A stretch of DNA of 64,000 nucleotides from Cytophagaceae bacterium (lineage in GTDB: Bacteria > Bacteroidota > Bacteroidia > Cytophagales > Spirosomataceae), in contig CANFVE010000004.1 in NCBI GenBank assembly GCA_947450365.1, positions 40,346 through 104,345 of the forward strand, given 5' to 3'. Position numbers and translations under genes: made by a program. Position 1 is the first letter of the stretch. The number at the start of each line of letters is the position of its first letter. Under the pieces are notes generated by a model. The model ran no database searches, was not told the origin of the DNA, and worked only from the letters and a program-made list of their open reading frames with translations. This document shows, piece by piece, positions 50,970 to 60,400 of this stretch.

Positions 50970-52286
50970 ATGAAAAAATACCTATTAATTCTTGGTGTGC
51001 TAGGGACCTTGATATCCTGCCAAAAAACAAATCCAAATTATCAGCAAGAAGCGGCGAATCCGGAATTTTTGATTCGGGCAGAGGTGATGTTGACCGAAAG
51101 CATCATTCATGACATTTTCGCACCTCCAGTGTCTTCTCGTATTTACATGTATGCGGGGATTGCGGGATATGAAGCGGCGGTTCCAGGGGATAAGGCTTAT
51201 AAATCATTGGTAGGCCAATTGAATGGATTTGAGAAAATTCCAACACCAGAACCGGGTTTGGAATATTGTTTTCCATTGGCCTCGACGCGGGCCTATTTGG
51301 CGGTGGGGAAGAAATTAACCTTTGCGCAGGAAATGTATGTGGAATTCGATAAGAAATTTGAGGCAGATTACAAGAAAATTGGCATTCCAAGTGATGTGTA
51401 TGAACGGTCAATTGCCTTTGGGGATTCGGTGGCTGCTGCTGTGTTACGGTATGCGGGAAAGGATCACTACAAACAGACACGTGGTTTTCGGTTTACGGTG
51501 ACGAATTTACCTGGAACGTGGACTCCGACACCTCCTGCGTACATGGATGCTGTGGAGCCATTTTGGAATAAAATTCGGCCGGCTACCTTGGATACGGCTT
51601 CCCAATTTCGTGCACCTACTCCGTCTAAATTCGATATGACCCAAGGAAGTCCCTATTACAAAGAGGTCATGGATTCTTATTTGACCGTGAAAAATTTAAC
51701 CGATGAGCAGCGGAATATTGCCAATTTTTGGGATTGTAATCCGTTCAAAATGAATATTACGGGCCATGCGATGTTTGCAACAAAGAAAATGTCGCCGGGC
51801 GGGCACTGGTTGGGCATCGTAGGGCAGGTATCTCGTCAATTAAAAAAGAATTATATGCAAACGGCGGAGGCATTTGCCTTGACGTCCATTGGGATTTTTG
51901 ATGGATTTATTGCTTGTTGGGATGAAAAATACCGTTCCATTCGCATTCGTCCGGAAACTATCATCAATGCCAGCGTGGACAAGACTTGGATTCCCATTTT
52001 GCAAACACCGCCTTTTCCAGAATATACGTCTGGCCACAGTACGATTTCGGCTTCCGCCGCTGAAATTTTGACAGCTTTGTATGGGGATGGCATTGCGTAC
52101 AACGATTCGACCGAAATACCGTATGGCATTCCACCTCGAAAATTTACCTCTTTTTTGCAGGCATCGGATGAGGCCTCGATAAGTCGCTTGTATGGGGGGA
52201 TTCACTTCCGTCCAGCTTTGGATGAAGGAGCAAAACAGGGGAAAAAAGTGGGCCAACATATCCTGGCAAAAATTAAAACTCATTAA
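50970..52286 (+). CDS. Vanadium-dependent haloperoxidase/PAP2 superfamily lipoprotein
   Basis: 438 residues from MKKYLLILGVLGTLISCQK, a lipoprotein signal with Cys about residue 17. The vanadate/phosphate-binding signature is visible in order: IRIRPETI (Arg-Pro), PPFPEYTSGHSTISASAAE (the GHS block), and SRLYGGIHFRPALDEG (Arg and His). This is the arrangement of bacterial vanadium-dependent haloperoxidase homologues; acid phosphatase activity is the alternative, since both share the site. It would sit in the cell envelope. The stop codon overlaps the ATG of a truncated hemoglobin gene (TAATG), implying coupled translation. Confidence 0.86.
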   Translation: MKKYLLILGVLGTLISCQKTNPNYQQEAANPEFLIRAEVMLTESIIHDIFAPPVSSRIYMYAGIAGYEAAVPGDKAYKSLVGQLNGFEKIPTPEPGLEYCFPLASTRAYLAVGKKLTFAQEMYVEFDKKFEADYKKIGIPSDVYERSIAFGDSVAAAVLRYAGKDHYKQTRGFRFTVTNLPGTWTPTPPAYMDAVEPFWNKIRPATLDTASQFRAPTPSKFDMTQGSPYYKEVMDSYLTVKNLTDEQRNIANFWDCNPFKMNITGHAMFATKKMSPGGHWLGIVGQVSRQLKKNYMQTAEAFALTSIGIFDGFIACWDEKYRSIRIRPETIINASVDKTWIPILQTPPFPEYTSGHSTISASAAEILTALYGDGIAYNDSTEIPYGIPPRKFTSFLQASDEASISRLYGGIHFRPALDEGAKQGKKVGQHILAKIKTH

Positions 52287-52696
52287 TGAAGCCTGACATT
52301 CAAACGCGTGCAGATATTCAAATTTTCGTGGATGCATTTTATGCAAAAATGCCTTCGGATGATTTGGTAGGGCATGTGTTTATGGATGTGATGCACGTTG
52401 ATTTTGCCAAACATCTACCGAAGATGTATGATTTTTGGGAGATGCTTTTGCTGGACGGGTCTGCCTATAAAGGTGCTCCGATGCGTCCGCATTTGGAGGT
52501 AAATCAGAAGGAACGATTAACGCAGGCGCATTTTGATCGATGGCTTTCCTTGTTCAATGCCACCTTGGATGAGTATTTTGAAGGGAAAATCACGGAAGAA
52601 GCCAAAGTGAAGGCCTGGAATATTGCCCAAACCTGGGCCTATAAGTTGAATTACCTAAATCAGCAGGCGGATGAAAATGCATTCCCCAAGGCATAG
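52286..52696 (+). CDS. Group III truncated hemoglobin
   Basis: 136 residues, a 2-over-2 globin. IQIFVDAFYAKMPSDDLVGHVF, HLPKMYDFWEMLLLDGSAYKG and MRPHLEVNQKERLTQAHFDRWL are typical of the group III trHb pattern, with the proximal His expected in PHL and the HFDRW motif of helix G. It binds heme and gases such as O2 or NO; roles in family members include NO/peroxide handling. Its ATG overlaps the stop of the haloperoxidase-like gene by one base, so the pair is probably co-translated. Confidence 0.9.
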   Translation: MKPDIQTRADIQIFVDAFYAKMPSDDLVGHVFMDVMHVDFAKHLPKMYDFWEMLLLDGSAYKGAPMRPHLEVNQKERLTQAHFDRWLSLFNATLDEYFEGKITEEAKVKAWNIAQTWAYKLNYLNQQADENAFPKA

Positions 52697-52698
52697 GT

Positions 52699-52791
52699 TT
52701 GCCTGTTGACCCTAAAAAGCTTTTGGCTAATGAAGGGCTAGATTTTTACGGAAATCTACGTGTAGAAGATGGGACTTATAATTTGAAATAA
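52699..52791 (+). other. Short open frame after the hemoglobin gene, possible gene remnant
   Basis: In the gap after the hemoglobin stop one frame reads without stops for about 38 codons and ends in a stop at 52789, with LDFYGNLRVEDGTYNLK near the end. Only a TTG (52699) could start it. It overlaps the 3' end of the convergent membrane-protein gene. I do not recognise it; it could be a decayed gene end or chance. Confidence 0.18.
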
Positions 52792-53861
52792 ATTTTTCGT
52801 TTGTCCATCCATGTAGCGAGCCCAATAATTAGGAGAAATACGACAAGCGAATTTCCTAATTTACCGATCAGTTCGGTTCCGCCAAGTTTTTCGATGATGC
52901 CGCCGACAAACACATAGGTCGATTTTTTCAACCAATCAGGTCCGACCGATTCAAAAAATAAATAAATGAAAATCGAATTTTTGCCAAAAGAGAGGATGTA
53001 ATTCGGGAATTTAATTTTGGTGATTTCGGAACTCCAATTGTAATAAAATCCAGCCATCATCAAGGAAATCCATCCGCCAGATGCGATGGTGAAAGAAAGT
53101 GTGGCGGTCCGCTTGATGATCGGGATACCCGCTAAATCAAGACCGTAGCCTGCGATGATGCCTAAAATTCCAAGGCCGATCAACGTACGTAAGGTGCTAT
53201 TGGAATCCGTATTTCGGTGTATAAGTCGGCCAATCAAGGCGCCCCAAATGGTATGCGCAGCCGTGGGGATACAATTAATAGCAATCCAATGACCGCTGCT
53301 TAATTTTCCCATGAGCACCATGTCCATGTAGGAACCGAAATTTTGATCCCGGGTGTAGGGTAGGTTATAGCCGGGGATGTCGGTGAATACGTATAGAGAA
53401 TGTGCGACCAACAAGAGCAATAAGGAGGCAGCTAATTGAAGCGGCATAGAAAAACGTAAAAGGAAAAAGGCGATGAGGGTGGTGACGGATAATTGGGTCA
53501 ACACATTCCATAATTCGAGCACTAATTTCTCTCGATAAAGGCAATGCAATCCGGTACCAAAAAGAAATAGCAACACGGATCTTTTGATGACTTTAGGCCA
53601 TAATAGGGCGTAAGAGGCTCCTTCGTCGAGTTTTTTATAGGTAGAAAAGTAGAGTGCGGAACCGGCGATCATCATGAAACCGGGTTGGATTAAATCCCAA
53701 AAATGCAGGCCCTCCCATTGGGCGTGGTGGAATTGTTCGACGAGAAAGGAATCTGGAAATAATTTTCCGAGGGTTCCATAAAGCCCCGTGCTTTCAGCGG
53801 CTAATAAAAACAAAATGAAACCCCTGAAATAATCGATGGATGGAATACGTTGGGTGATCAT
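52776..53861 (-). CDS. DUF5009 / HGSNAT-like acyltransferase membrane protein
   Basis: 361 residues with about nine to ten hydrophobic segments. The N-terminus MITQRIPSIDYFRGFILFLL is the conserved start of heparan-alpha-glucosaminide N-acetyltransferase-like proteins (the SxDxxRG motif), followed by HHAQWEGLHFWDLIQPGFMM with the conserved His and Trp/Asp. Such proteins are thought to move acetyl groups across the membrane to sugars. Substrate unknown. It is divergent from the GHMP kinase gene, 51 bases away, with a -7 box in between. Confidence 0.83.
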   Translation of the reverse strand: MITQRIPSIDYFRGFILFLLAAESTGLYGTLGKLFPDSFLVEQFHHAQWEGLHFWDLIQPGFMMIAGSALYFSTYKKLDEGASYALLWPKVIKRSVLLFLFGTGLHCLYREKLVLELWNVLTQLSVTTLIAFFLLRFSMPLQLAASLLLLLVAHSLYVFTDIPGYNLPYTRDQNFGSYMDMVLMGKLSSGHWIAINCIPTAAHTIWGALIGRLIHRNTDSNSTLRTLIGLGILGIIAGYGLDLAGIPIIKRTATLSFTIASGGWISLMMAGFYYNWSSEITKIKFPNYILSFGKNSIFIYLFFESVGPDWLKKSTYVFVGGIIEKLGGTELIGKLGNSLVVFLLIIGLATWMDKRKIYFKL

Positions 53862-53881
53862 TAATTCATATTTTTTTCGAC

Positions 53882-53889
53882 CAAAGGTA
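53882..53889 (-). promoter_or_regulatory. -7 element of the DUF5009 gene
   Basis: On the minus strand TACCTTTG matches TAnnTTTG, 20 bases before the ATG at 53861. No TTTG is visible at the -33 distance. Confidence 0.38.
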
Positions 53890-53912
53890 ATATTTTTTTT
53901 AACTTAGCACCT

Positions 53913-54989
53913 ATGATTGTATCTACACCCGGTCGGATTTGTTTATTTGGGGAACACCAGGATTATTTAGGTTTGCCCGTCATCGCAGCGGCTATTTCTA
54001 AGCGCATTCAAATTAAAGGGCAATTTCGAGCAGATCAAGAGGTTTATTTTTCATTGCCTGATGTGGATAAGTCCGAGTCATTTTTGCTCGAATTCCCCTT
54101 AAAATATTCCAAAGAAAGGGATTATTTCAAGAGTGTTTGTAATGTTTTACAGCGGAAAGGGCATGTCATCGACCGAGGCTTGGAATTAGAAGTTCGAGGA
54201 AATATCCCCATTAATTCAGGTACCTCAAGTTCTTCTGCCTTATTAGTTTCTTGGGTCAAATTTCTGAATGAAATGTATGGTTTGGGCTATTCCCAAAAGG
54301 AGATCGGGGAGATTACCTATGAGGCGGAAGTATTGGAATTTGCGGAACCCGGTGGGATGATGGATCAATATTCAACCGCTGTGGGGAACGTGATTTATTT
54401 AGCAAGCCGGCCTGCCATTTCCATCCAAACCTATGCCCGCGATTTAGGGACCTTTGTGTTGGGCGATTCCATGGAGCCCAAAGATACCTTGGGGATTTTA
54501 TCTCGAGGAAAATATGGCACGCTGGGTGGAGTAGGAAAGATTCAAAAAATTAATCCTGCATTTGATTTGTCAACGACGAATTTGGTCGAATTAAATACCT
54601 TTACATCTGACATTACGGAAGATGAATGGATTTTAATTGCCGCTAATATCGATGACCGTGATATTTTATTGGAGGCCAAAGCCATGTTTGAGGGGGAGAC
54701 GGAATGGAGTGATGCGCGTTTAGGTGCTTTGTTGAATCGCCATCAAGATAATTTGAGAGATCACAAGCGGATTTCAACGGCCAAAATAGATCGAATGATT
54801 CAAGCTTCCTTGGATGCTGGCGCATTCGGAGCCAAAATTAATGGCTCCGGAGGTGGAGGATGCATGTTTGCCTATGCGCCGAAGGATCCAGAAAAAGTGG
54901 TAGAAGCGATTGAGAAAGAGGGGGGCAAGGCCTACATCATTCGGGTGGATGAGGGGACGAAAACAGAACGAGAAAGTTTATTTTATTAA
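53913..54989 (+). CDS. GHMP family sugar kinase (galactokinase/uronokinase-like)
   Basis: 358 residues. PGRICLFGEHQDYLGLPVIA is the sugar-specificity motif near the N-terminus of galactokinase-like GHMP enzymes; IPINSGTSSSSALLVSW is the phosphate loop; GAKINGSGGGGCMFAYA is motif 3. Compared with true galactokinases, motif 1 has GEHQDY rather than GEHTDY. It should phosphorylate C1 of a free sugar or uronic acid with ATP. The nucleotidyltransferase gene begins three bases after the stop, so the product is probably activated to an NDP-sugar. A permease gene follows. Which sugar is used cannot be decided. Confidence 0.88.
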   Translation: MIVSTPGRICLFGEHQDYLGLPVIAAAISKRIQIKGQFRADQEVYFSLPDVDKSESFLLEFPLKYSKERDYFKSVCNVLQRKGHVIDRGLELEVRGNIPINSGTSSSSALLVSWVKFLNEMYGLGYSQKEIGEITYEAEVLEFAEPGGMMDQYSTAVGNVIYLASRPAISIQTYARDLGTFVLGDSMEPKDTLGILSRGKYGTLGGVGKIQKINPAFDLSTTNLVELNTFTSDITEDEWILIAANIDDRDILLEAKAMFEGETEWSDARLGALLNRHQDNLRDHKRISTAKIDRMIQASLDAGAFGAKINGSGGGGCMFAYAPKDPEKVVEAIEKEGGKAYIIRVDEGTKTERESLFY

Positions 54990-54992
54990 GAT

Positions 54993-55862
54993 ATGAAGAA
55001 GCGATTATTGATTTTAGCAGGCGGAATGGCCTCACGTATGAAGAAGGCGATGGCTGAGGGAACGAGTGATTTGGATCCGAATTTAGTGGCGCAGGCCAAT
55101 TCGGTGACCAAAGGCATGATCCAAGTGGGGAAAAATGGAAAGACCTTAATTGATTATCAATTATACAATGCGCATTTGGCGGGGATTCAGGAAGTGATGT
55201 TATTGTTGCATCCTACGGATTCGGTAAGTCAGGAATATTGCGAGTCTTTAATGGCCAAAGATGCATGCTGGGGCTTGAAAATCGTGTTTGCGCGTCAACA
55301 AATTTACCCTGACCGCGAAAAACCCGCTGGTACCTCTGATGCCGTTTATCAGGCCTTGATGCAACATGCGGATTGGCAAAGGGGTCGGGTAATCGTGTGT
55401 AATTCCGACAATTTATACAGTGTGAATGCCTTGAAAACCTTGTGGAATTCGGAGGAATCACAAGCCTTGATTAGCTATCATCGAGATAGTTTATTGTATC
55501 CGGCGGAACGTATTTCGGCATTTGCTTTGATTCGAACGGATGCGGATGGGTATTTGTTGGAGATTATCGAAAAACCAACCAAAGAGCAGGCTGATGAATT
55601 AATGGCACAATTAGGTCGTTTAGGCGTAAGTATGAATATTTTTGTTTTTGAAGCGAGTGCTTTTCTGCCTTATTTAGAAAAAACACCCTTTCACCCGGTT
55701 CGGAATGAAAAGGAATTACCTACCTCAGTGGCCATGTATGGCGAAGGAACGGGCAAAGGCTTTTATGCAATCCCATTAGCTGAAAATGTGCCAGATTTAA
55801 CGAGCAAGGAGGATATTTTGGTCATGCAAAAATATTTGGAGGAGACATATGGCGATTTTTAA
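54993..55862 (+). CDS. Sugar-1-phosphate nucleotidyltransferase-like protein
   Basis: 289 residues, NTP_transferase fold. LLILAGGMASRMKK is the GGxxxR nucleotide loop; VTKGMIQVGKNGKTLIDYQL gives the catalytic Lys, but about 25 residues separate it from the loop, more than in RmlA-type enzymes. VCNSDNLYSVNAL holds the metal-binding Asp and EIIEKPTKEQ the second substrate region. It should convert a sugar 1-phosphate and NTP to NDP-sugar and pyrophosphate. It is adjacent to a C1 sugar kinase, a pairing that makes a two-step salvage route plausible. Confidence 0.85.
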   Translation: MKKRLLILAGGMASRMKKAMAEGTSDLDPNLVAQANSVTKGMIQVGKNGKTLIDYQLYNAHLAGIQEVMLLLHPTDSVSQEYCESLMAKDACWGLKIVFARQQIYPDREKPAGTSDAVYQALMQHADWQRGRVIVCNSDNLYSVNALKTLWNSEESQALISYHRDSLLYPAERISAFALIRTDADGYLLEIIEKPTKEQADELMAQLGRLGVSMNIFVFEASAFLPYLEKTPFHPVRNEKELPTSVAMYGEGTGKGFYAIPLAENVPDLTSKEDILVMQKYLEETYGDF

Positions 55863-55940
55863 TCGCGTCTTTTAGGAATTAAATCCGAAATAATTGTAAT
55901 TTTAGGATATTCCTGATTCCTTTGACATACCTCTAAACCT

Positions 55941-57257
55941 ATGACTATATTTATTGTAATTGCCTGCATTGGCCTGTTGGTTTTCCTTATTACGTATTTA
56001 AAGGTTAATTCGTTTATTGCCTTTTTGCTAATCAGTTTATTTGCTGGGATTTTGTTGGGCATTCCCTTGCCGGATTTGGCGAAATCCATTCAGAAGGGAC
56101 TGGGGGATACCTTGGGGTCCTTGGTGACGATCATTGTGTTAGGGGCGATGTTGGGGAAATTGGTTGCGGCGAGCGGGGCGGCACAGCAAATTTCGGGTTC
56201 ATTGATTCAGATTTTTGGTCAGAAACAGATGGCCTGGGGATTGATGTTGACCGGATTTATCATCGGCATTCCTTTGTTTTATAATGTTGGATTTGTATTG
56301 ATGATTCCCTTGATCTTTGCCTTGGTGCATCAGTATAAATTACATCCTTTGGTGACGGGCATCCCGATGATGGCTTCTTTGTCAGTTGCGCATGGTTTTT
56401 TACCGCCACATCCGTCGCCGGCGGCTTTGGTTGCGCAGTTTCAGGCGAATATGGGGACAACCTTATTGTATGGAATTGTGGTGGCGATTCCAGCGATCGT
56501 GCTAGCGGGTCCGATTTTCGCGAAGACCTTGGTGCCTATGCCGATGAAGCCCTTGAAGTCCTTTGCTGCGTCGACCTTGACCCCGGAGGAATTACCAAGT
56601 AAAACGTCTAGTTTCTTAACAGCTTTATTGCCGGTATTTTTATTAGTATTTACAACTTTGGCAGAGGTTCAGGTGGACAAGGATTCGATGATGGGCCAAA
56701 TTGTTCATTTGATTGCGGATCCGGCGATGGTGATGTTGATTGCGATCTGTTTAGCCACCTATACCTTGGGTTTGCGTATGGGAAAGAAGATGGAGGAGGT
56801 GATGGGGATCTATGCGGAGGCGGTGAAGGAAGTGGGGATGATCTTGCTGATCATCGCAGGAGCGGGTACGTTGAAAGAAGTTTTATTGGTTTCAGGAGTG
56901 AGCAAGGAAATCGCGGGATATCTGGGGACTTTACCGATTCCGCCTTTGGTGTTGGGTTGGCTCATGGCCGCCATTATCCGCATCTGTGTGGGATCAGCCA
57001 CGATTGCAGGTTTAACGGCCGCAGGGATGATTTTTCCGATCGTGTCTACAGGGAATGTGGACCCGAATTTGATGGTCTTGAGTATTGGAGCGGGAAGTTT
57101 AATGTTTTCGCACGTGAATGACACGGGCTTTTGGTTGTTCAAAGAGTACTTTAACCTTTCAGTCAACGAAACCATTCGCTCTTGGTCTTTTATGGAATCC
57201 ATCGTATCGGTAGTCGGTTTGGTTGGAGTTTTAGTTCTGCAAGCAATCCTACATTAG
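55941..57257 (+). CDS. GntP family gluconate/sugar-acid:H+ symporter
   Basis: 438 residues, about twelve hydrophobic segments. LGDTLGSLVTIIVLGAMLGK, the IGIPLFYNVGFVLMIPLIF helix, HGFLPPHPSPAALVAQF and RICVGSATIAGLTAAGMIFP are signature segments of the GntP/GntU family; the conserved HVNDTGFW late in the protein is diagnostic. Imports gluconate or related aldonates, 2-keto or hydroxy acids such as glycerate by proton symport. It lies 78 bases after the nucleotidyltransferase, same strand, with no terminator between, so it may belong to the same unit; a weak -7-like TAATTTTA is present in the gap. Confidence 0.92.
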   Translation: MTIFIVIACIGLLVFLITYLKVNSFIAFLLISLFAGILLGIPLPDLAKSIQKGLGDTLGSLVTIIVLGAMLGKLVAASGAAQQISGSLIQIFGQKQMAWGLMLTGFIIGIPLFYNVGFVLMIPLIFALVHQYKLHPLVTGIPMMASLSVAHGFLPPHPSPAALVAQFQANMGTTLLYGIVVAIPAIVLAGPIFAKTLVPMPMKPLKSFAASTLTPEELPSKTSSFLTALLPVFLLVFTTLAEVQVDKDSMMGQIVHLIADPAMVMLIAICLATYTLGLRMGKKMEEVMGIYAEAVKEVGMILLIIAGAGTLKEVLLVSGVSKEIAGYLGTLPIPPLVLGWLMAAIIRICVGSATIAGLTAAGMIFPIVSTGNVDPNLMVLSIGAGSLMFSHVNDTGFWLFKEYFNLSVNETIRSWSFMESIVSVVGLVGVLVLQAILH

Positions 57258-57409
57258 GCTTCTTTTAATAGTACAATTTTATCTAATTTGGGCCTAAATT
57301 TCGAAATATAACGAAAGGAATAATATATAGGCTTTATGGCCCCAGGGCTCTATTTTATTTGGATTTTTACTTAAATTCATTCATTTTATTCAGTATTTAT
57401 GGAAAATAC

Positions 57410-57427
57410 ATATCAATTTGTTGATAT
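57410..57427. promoter_or_regulatory. Inverted repeat upstream of the first susC gene
   Basis: ATATCAA-TTTG-TTGATAT is a perfect 7-bp inverted repeat, 71 bases before the susC ATG. The 240-base gap is otherwise AT-rich; possible -33/-7 boxes are GTTG (57420-57423) and TAATTTTC (57444-57451), with a 20-base spacer. Half-site GTTGATATTTA recurs upstream of the GT2 gene (3047-3057). Confidence 0.35.
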
Positions 57428-57497
57428 TTATTTAATAATTACTTAATTTTCACTCGATTATTATCAACAAATTTTTTCAACCCTAACTCAACAGTTC

Positions 57498-60400
57498 ATG
57501 AAAAAAAATTTACTCATGACTTTTCTGTTAACTTTTCTAGCGGCAGCAAGTCTGTTTGCGCAGGATAAAAAAGTAACAGGAAAGGTGACCTCGGCCGAAG
57601 ATGGTTCAGGTCTACCCGGTGTGACTATTTCAGTCAAAGGAACTTCTAAAGGAACACAAACCGATGTGAATGGAGCGTATTCCATTTCAGTTCCGAGTTC
57701 AGCTACCTTAGTATTTACGTTTGTGGGATTAAATCCACAATCGATTCAGGTAGGCAACAAAGCAGTAATTGATGTTAAATTAAGTACCGATGCTCGTCAG
57801 TTATCTGAGGTAGTTGTTACTGGTACAGGTACTGCGATCGATAAGCGTTCTACGGCGATCGACGTACAAGCGATTACCGCTAAAAATTTACCATCTGTTC
57901 CTGGTGCTTCCGTGGATCAAGCTTTGGTAGGTAAGATTGCGGGTGCGCAGATTTCATCTGGAAATGGTATGCCAGGCCAACCGGTTAACATCGTGTTGCG
58001 TGGTATTAACACCATTAACCGTGGAACGACTCCGATGATCTTATTAGATGGAGTGGAACTGGGTTCTACAGATTTGAACTCGATTGACTTAAACGTGGTA
58101 GAACGCGTAGAGGTTATCCAAGGAGCTGCAGCTGCTACAATCTATGGAGCACAAGGAGCGAACGGGGTAATCCAATTGTTCTCGAAAAAAGGAAAAGCAG
58201 GAAAAGTGAATGTTGACTTTTCTTCGTCTGTGATCTCAGGAACTCCTTTAAATGTAGGGGGTCTTCGTAAGGCAGATATGCACGGTTTCAAAACCAATGC
58301 AAACAATGAGGTTGTTGGTGGTTCAGGCCAACCCTTAGCATTAGATCCAGAATATGGTTCGTATGCAGAAAACGTAATCTTTGCGAGTACGGATCCAACG
58401 GTACAAATTAACAAACCGTACGATAAAAACTTGAAATATTATGATCACTTTGGTATGTTCTTCGTGAACACAACGAATTACAATAACTCCTTATCCATTT
58501 CAGGGGGTGCGGATAAAAGTGATTACAATTTGACCTTATCGAATTCAGATAACGCAGGTCCATTCAAAAACATTGGTGGATTAAATCGTACGAACTTGAC
58601 AGCTAACTTAGGTTTCGAATTAGCGAAAGGTTTGAAATTGCGTTCAATCACTCAATTAGTATATACCAAGAATACGATTAATGATGCGACGGGTCGCTCG
58701 ATTATCTATTCCGTATTTAACTCTCGTCCATTTGCTGATTATGAGTTTAAAGATAAGGATGGTAATTATCCGGTGTATTTCGGGGATGCGGTAGGTGTCA
58801 ATGGTGCGAATCCTAATTTCGTGAATCATTACACACAAACGTTGACAAATACGATTGACGTGAACCAAAGCTTGAATTTGAACTATGAAGTAAACAAATT
58901 CTTGAGTTTAGATGCGAAATATGGTATTAATCACCAAACATCTTCGACGACATTGACGTACTTGAATCAATCGGGTAACAAAAACGTAATGGATCAACAA
59001 TATTGGTATGGCTATTACAATGGAAATGATGCCAACGGAGAATTAGTTAATTTCTTGAATACAAGAACTTTCCAAAACTTATTGGCTTCTGCCTATATCA
59101 AGACAGATTTGCAAAAAGACTTTGGCATTAACATTCCATTGCGTACAACGACTCAGGTAGCATTTGATTATCGTAATCGTCAAAATACTGCCTATTCTTC
59201 ATATGGTATTGGATTGCCGAATTACACGCCTTTCAATACTTCGCAAGCAGCTGAGACCCATGTGGCATCAGATTACAAAGAGCCATTTATTACCTATGGT
59301 TATTTAGCGACACAGCGTTTGGATTACGGTACCATCGGTGGTTTATCGGCTGGTTTCCGTACGGATTTTTCATCAGCGTTTGGTGCGGCATCTACGCCAC
59401 AAACCTTCCCTCGTGGAGATGCATATTTACGTTTATCTGAATTAGGATTCTTCAAAAATGCGGCAATTAGCTCAACAATCGAAGACTTCAAATTACGTGC
59501 AGCCTATGGTGAAGCGGGTATCCAACCTAATGCATTTGACCGGTATATTACGTTAAATACAGGTGTAATTGGTGGTGGAAATGCATTCTTCTTCCCATTG
59601 ACTCAGTCTAATCCTAATTTGAACGTAGAGATTTCGAAAGAATTAGAGATTGGTACGGATATTGGATTGAACTTAGGAAAATCATCCGCTTGGTTGAACA
59701 ACGTGAATTTCTCAGGTTCTTACTGGAAGCGCTCAACTGACAATGCGATCTTTAACGTAGACGCGGCACCTTCTACAGGTATCGGTACGGTAAAAGATAA
59801 TGCGTTCTCATTAGCCTCTTCAGGTATTCAAGCCAGTTTAAATGCGCAGATCTACAAGGATGCGGATTGGACTTGGAATTTCACAACGAATTTCGGAAAA
59901 CAAACATCTGAAATTACAGCCGTTCGTGGCGGTGCGCAGGTTGTTGTTACTTCTGCAGCAGGTTCTACCGGTTATGTATTGCGTGCGGGTGAGAAAATTG
60001 GTCAATTGTATGGTTTCTTCGGGGTTCATAGCTTAGACGCTTTATTGCCAGACGGAACAGTTGCGATTCCTGCGGATCAACGTTCGTTATTTGAAGTGGC
60101 TAGTAACGGTTGGGTTGTTAAGAAATCTACCAAGGCTCCTTACTTCTCTACGAAACAATATTCGTTTGGTGATCCAAATCCTGCCTTCAATGCTTCCTTT
60201 ATCAACGAATTGTCTTACAAAGGAATCGTGACTTTTAACTTGCAAGTGGATTTAATCCAAGGGGCTCACTTATACAACCAAACAAAAGAGTGGATGTATC
60301 GAGATGGTATTCATGCAGATTACCAAAAACCATTGACAATCAATGGCGAAACTGGTGCTTGGTCAGCTTTCTACCGGGGTGTGTATGCGGAGGTTTCTCG

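Noticed and set aside
51840..52346. Minus-strand open frame of ~168 codons across the haloperoxidase-like gene end
   Set aside because: It is antisense to two well-supported genes and shows no family resemblance.
57330..57360. Terminator after the GntP gene
   Set aside because: Only short GCCC/GGGC pairing is present and the T tract is interrupted; not convincing.
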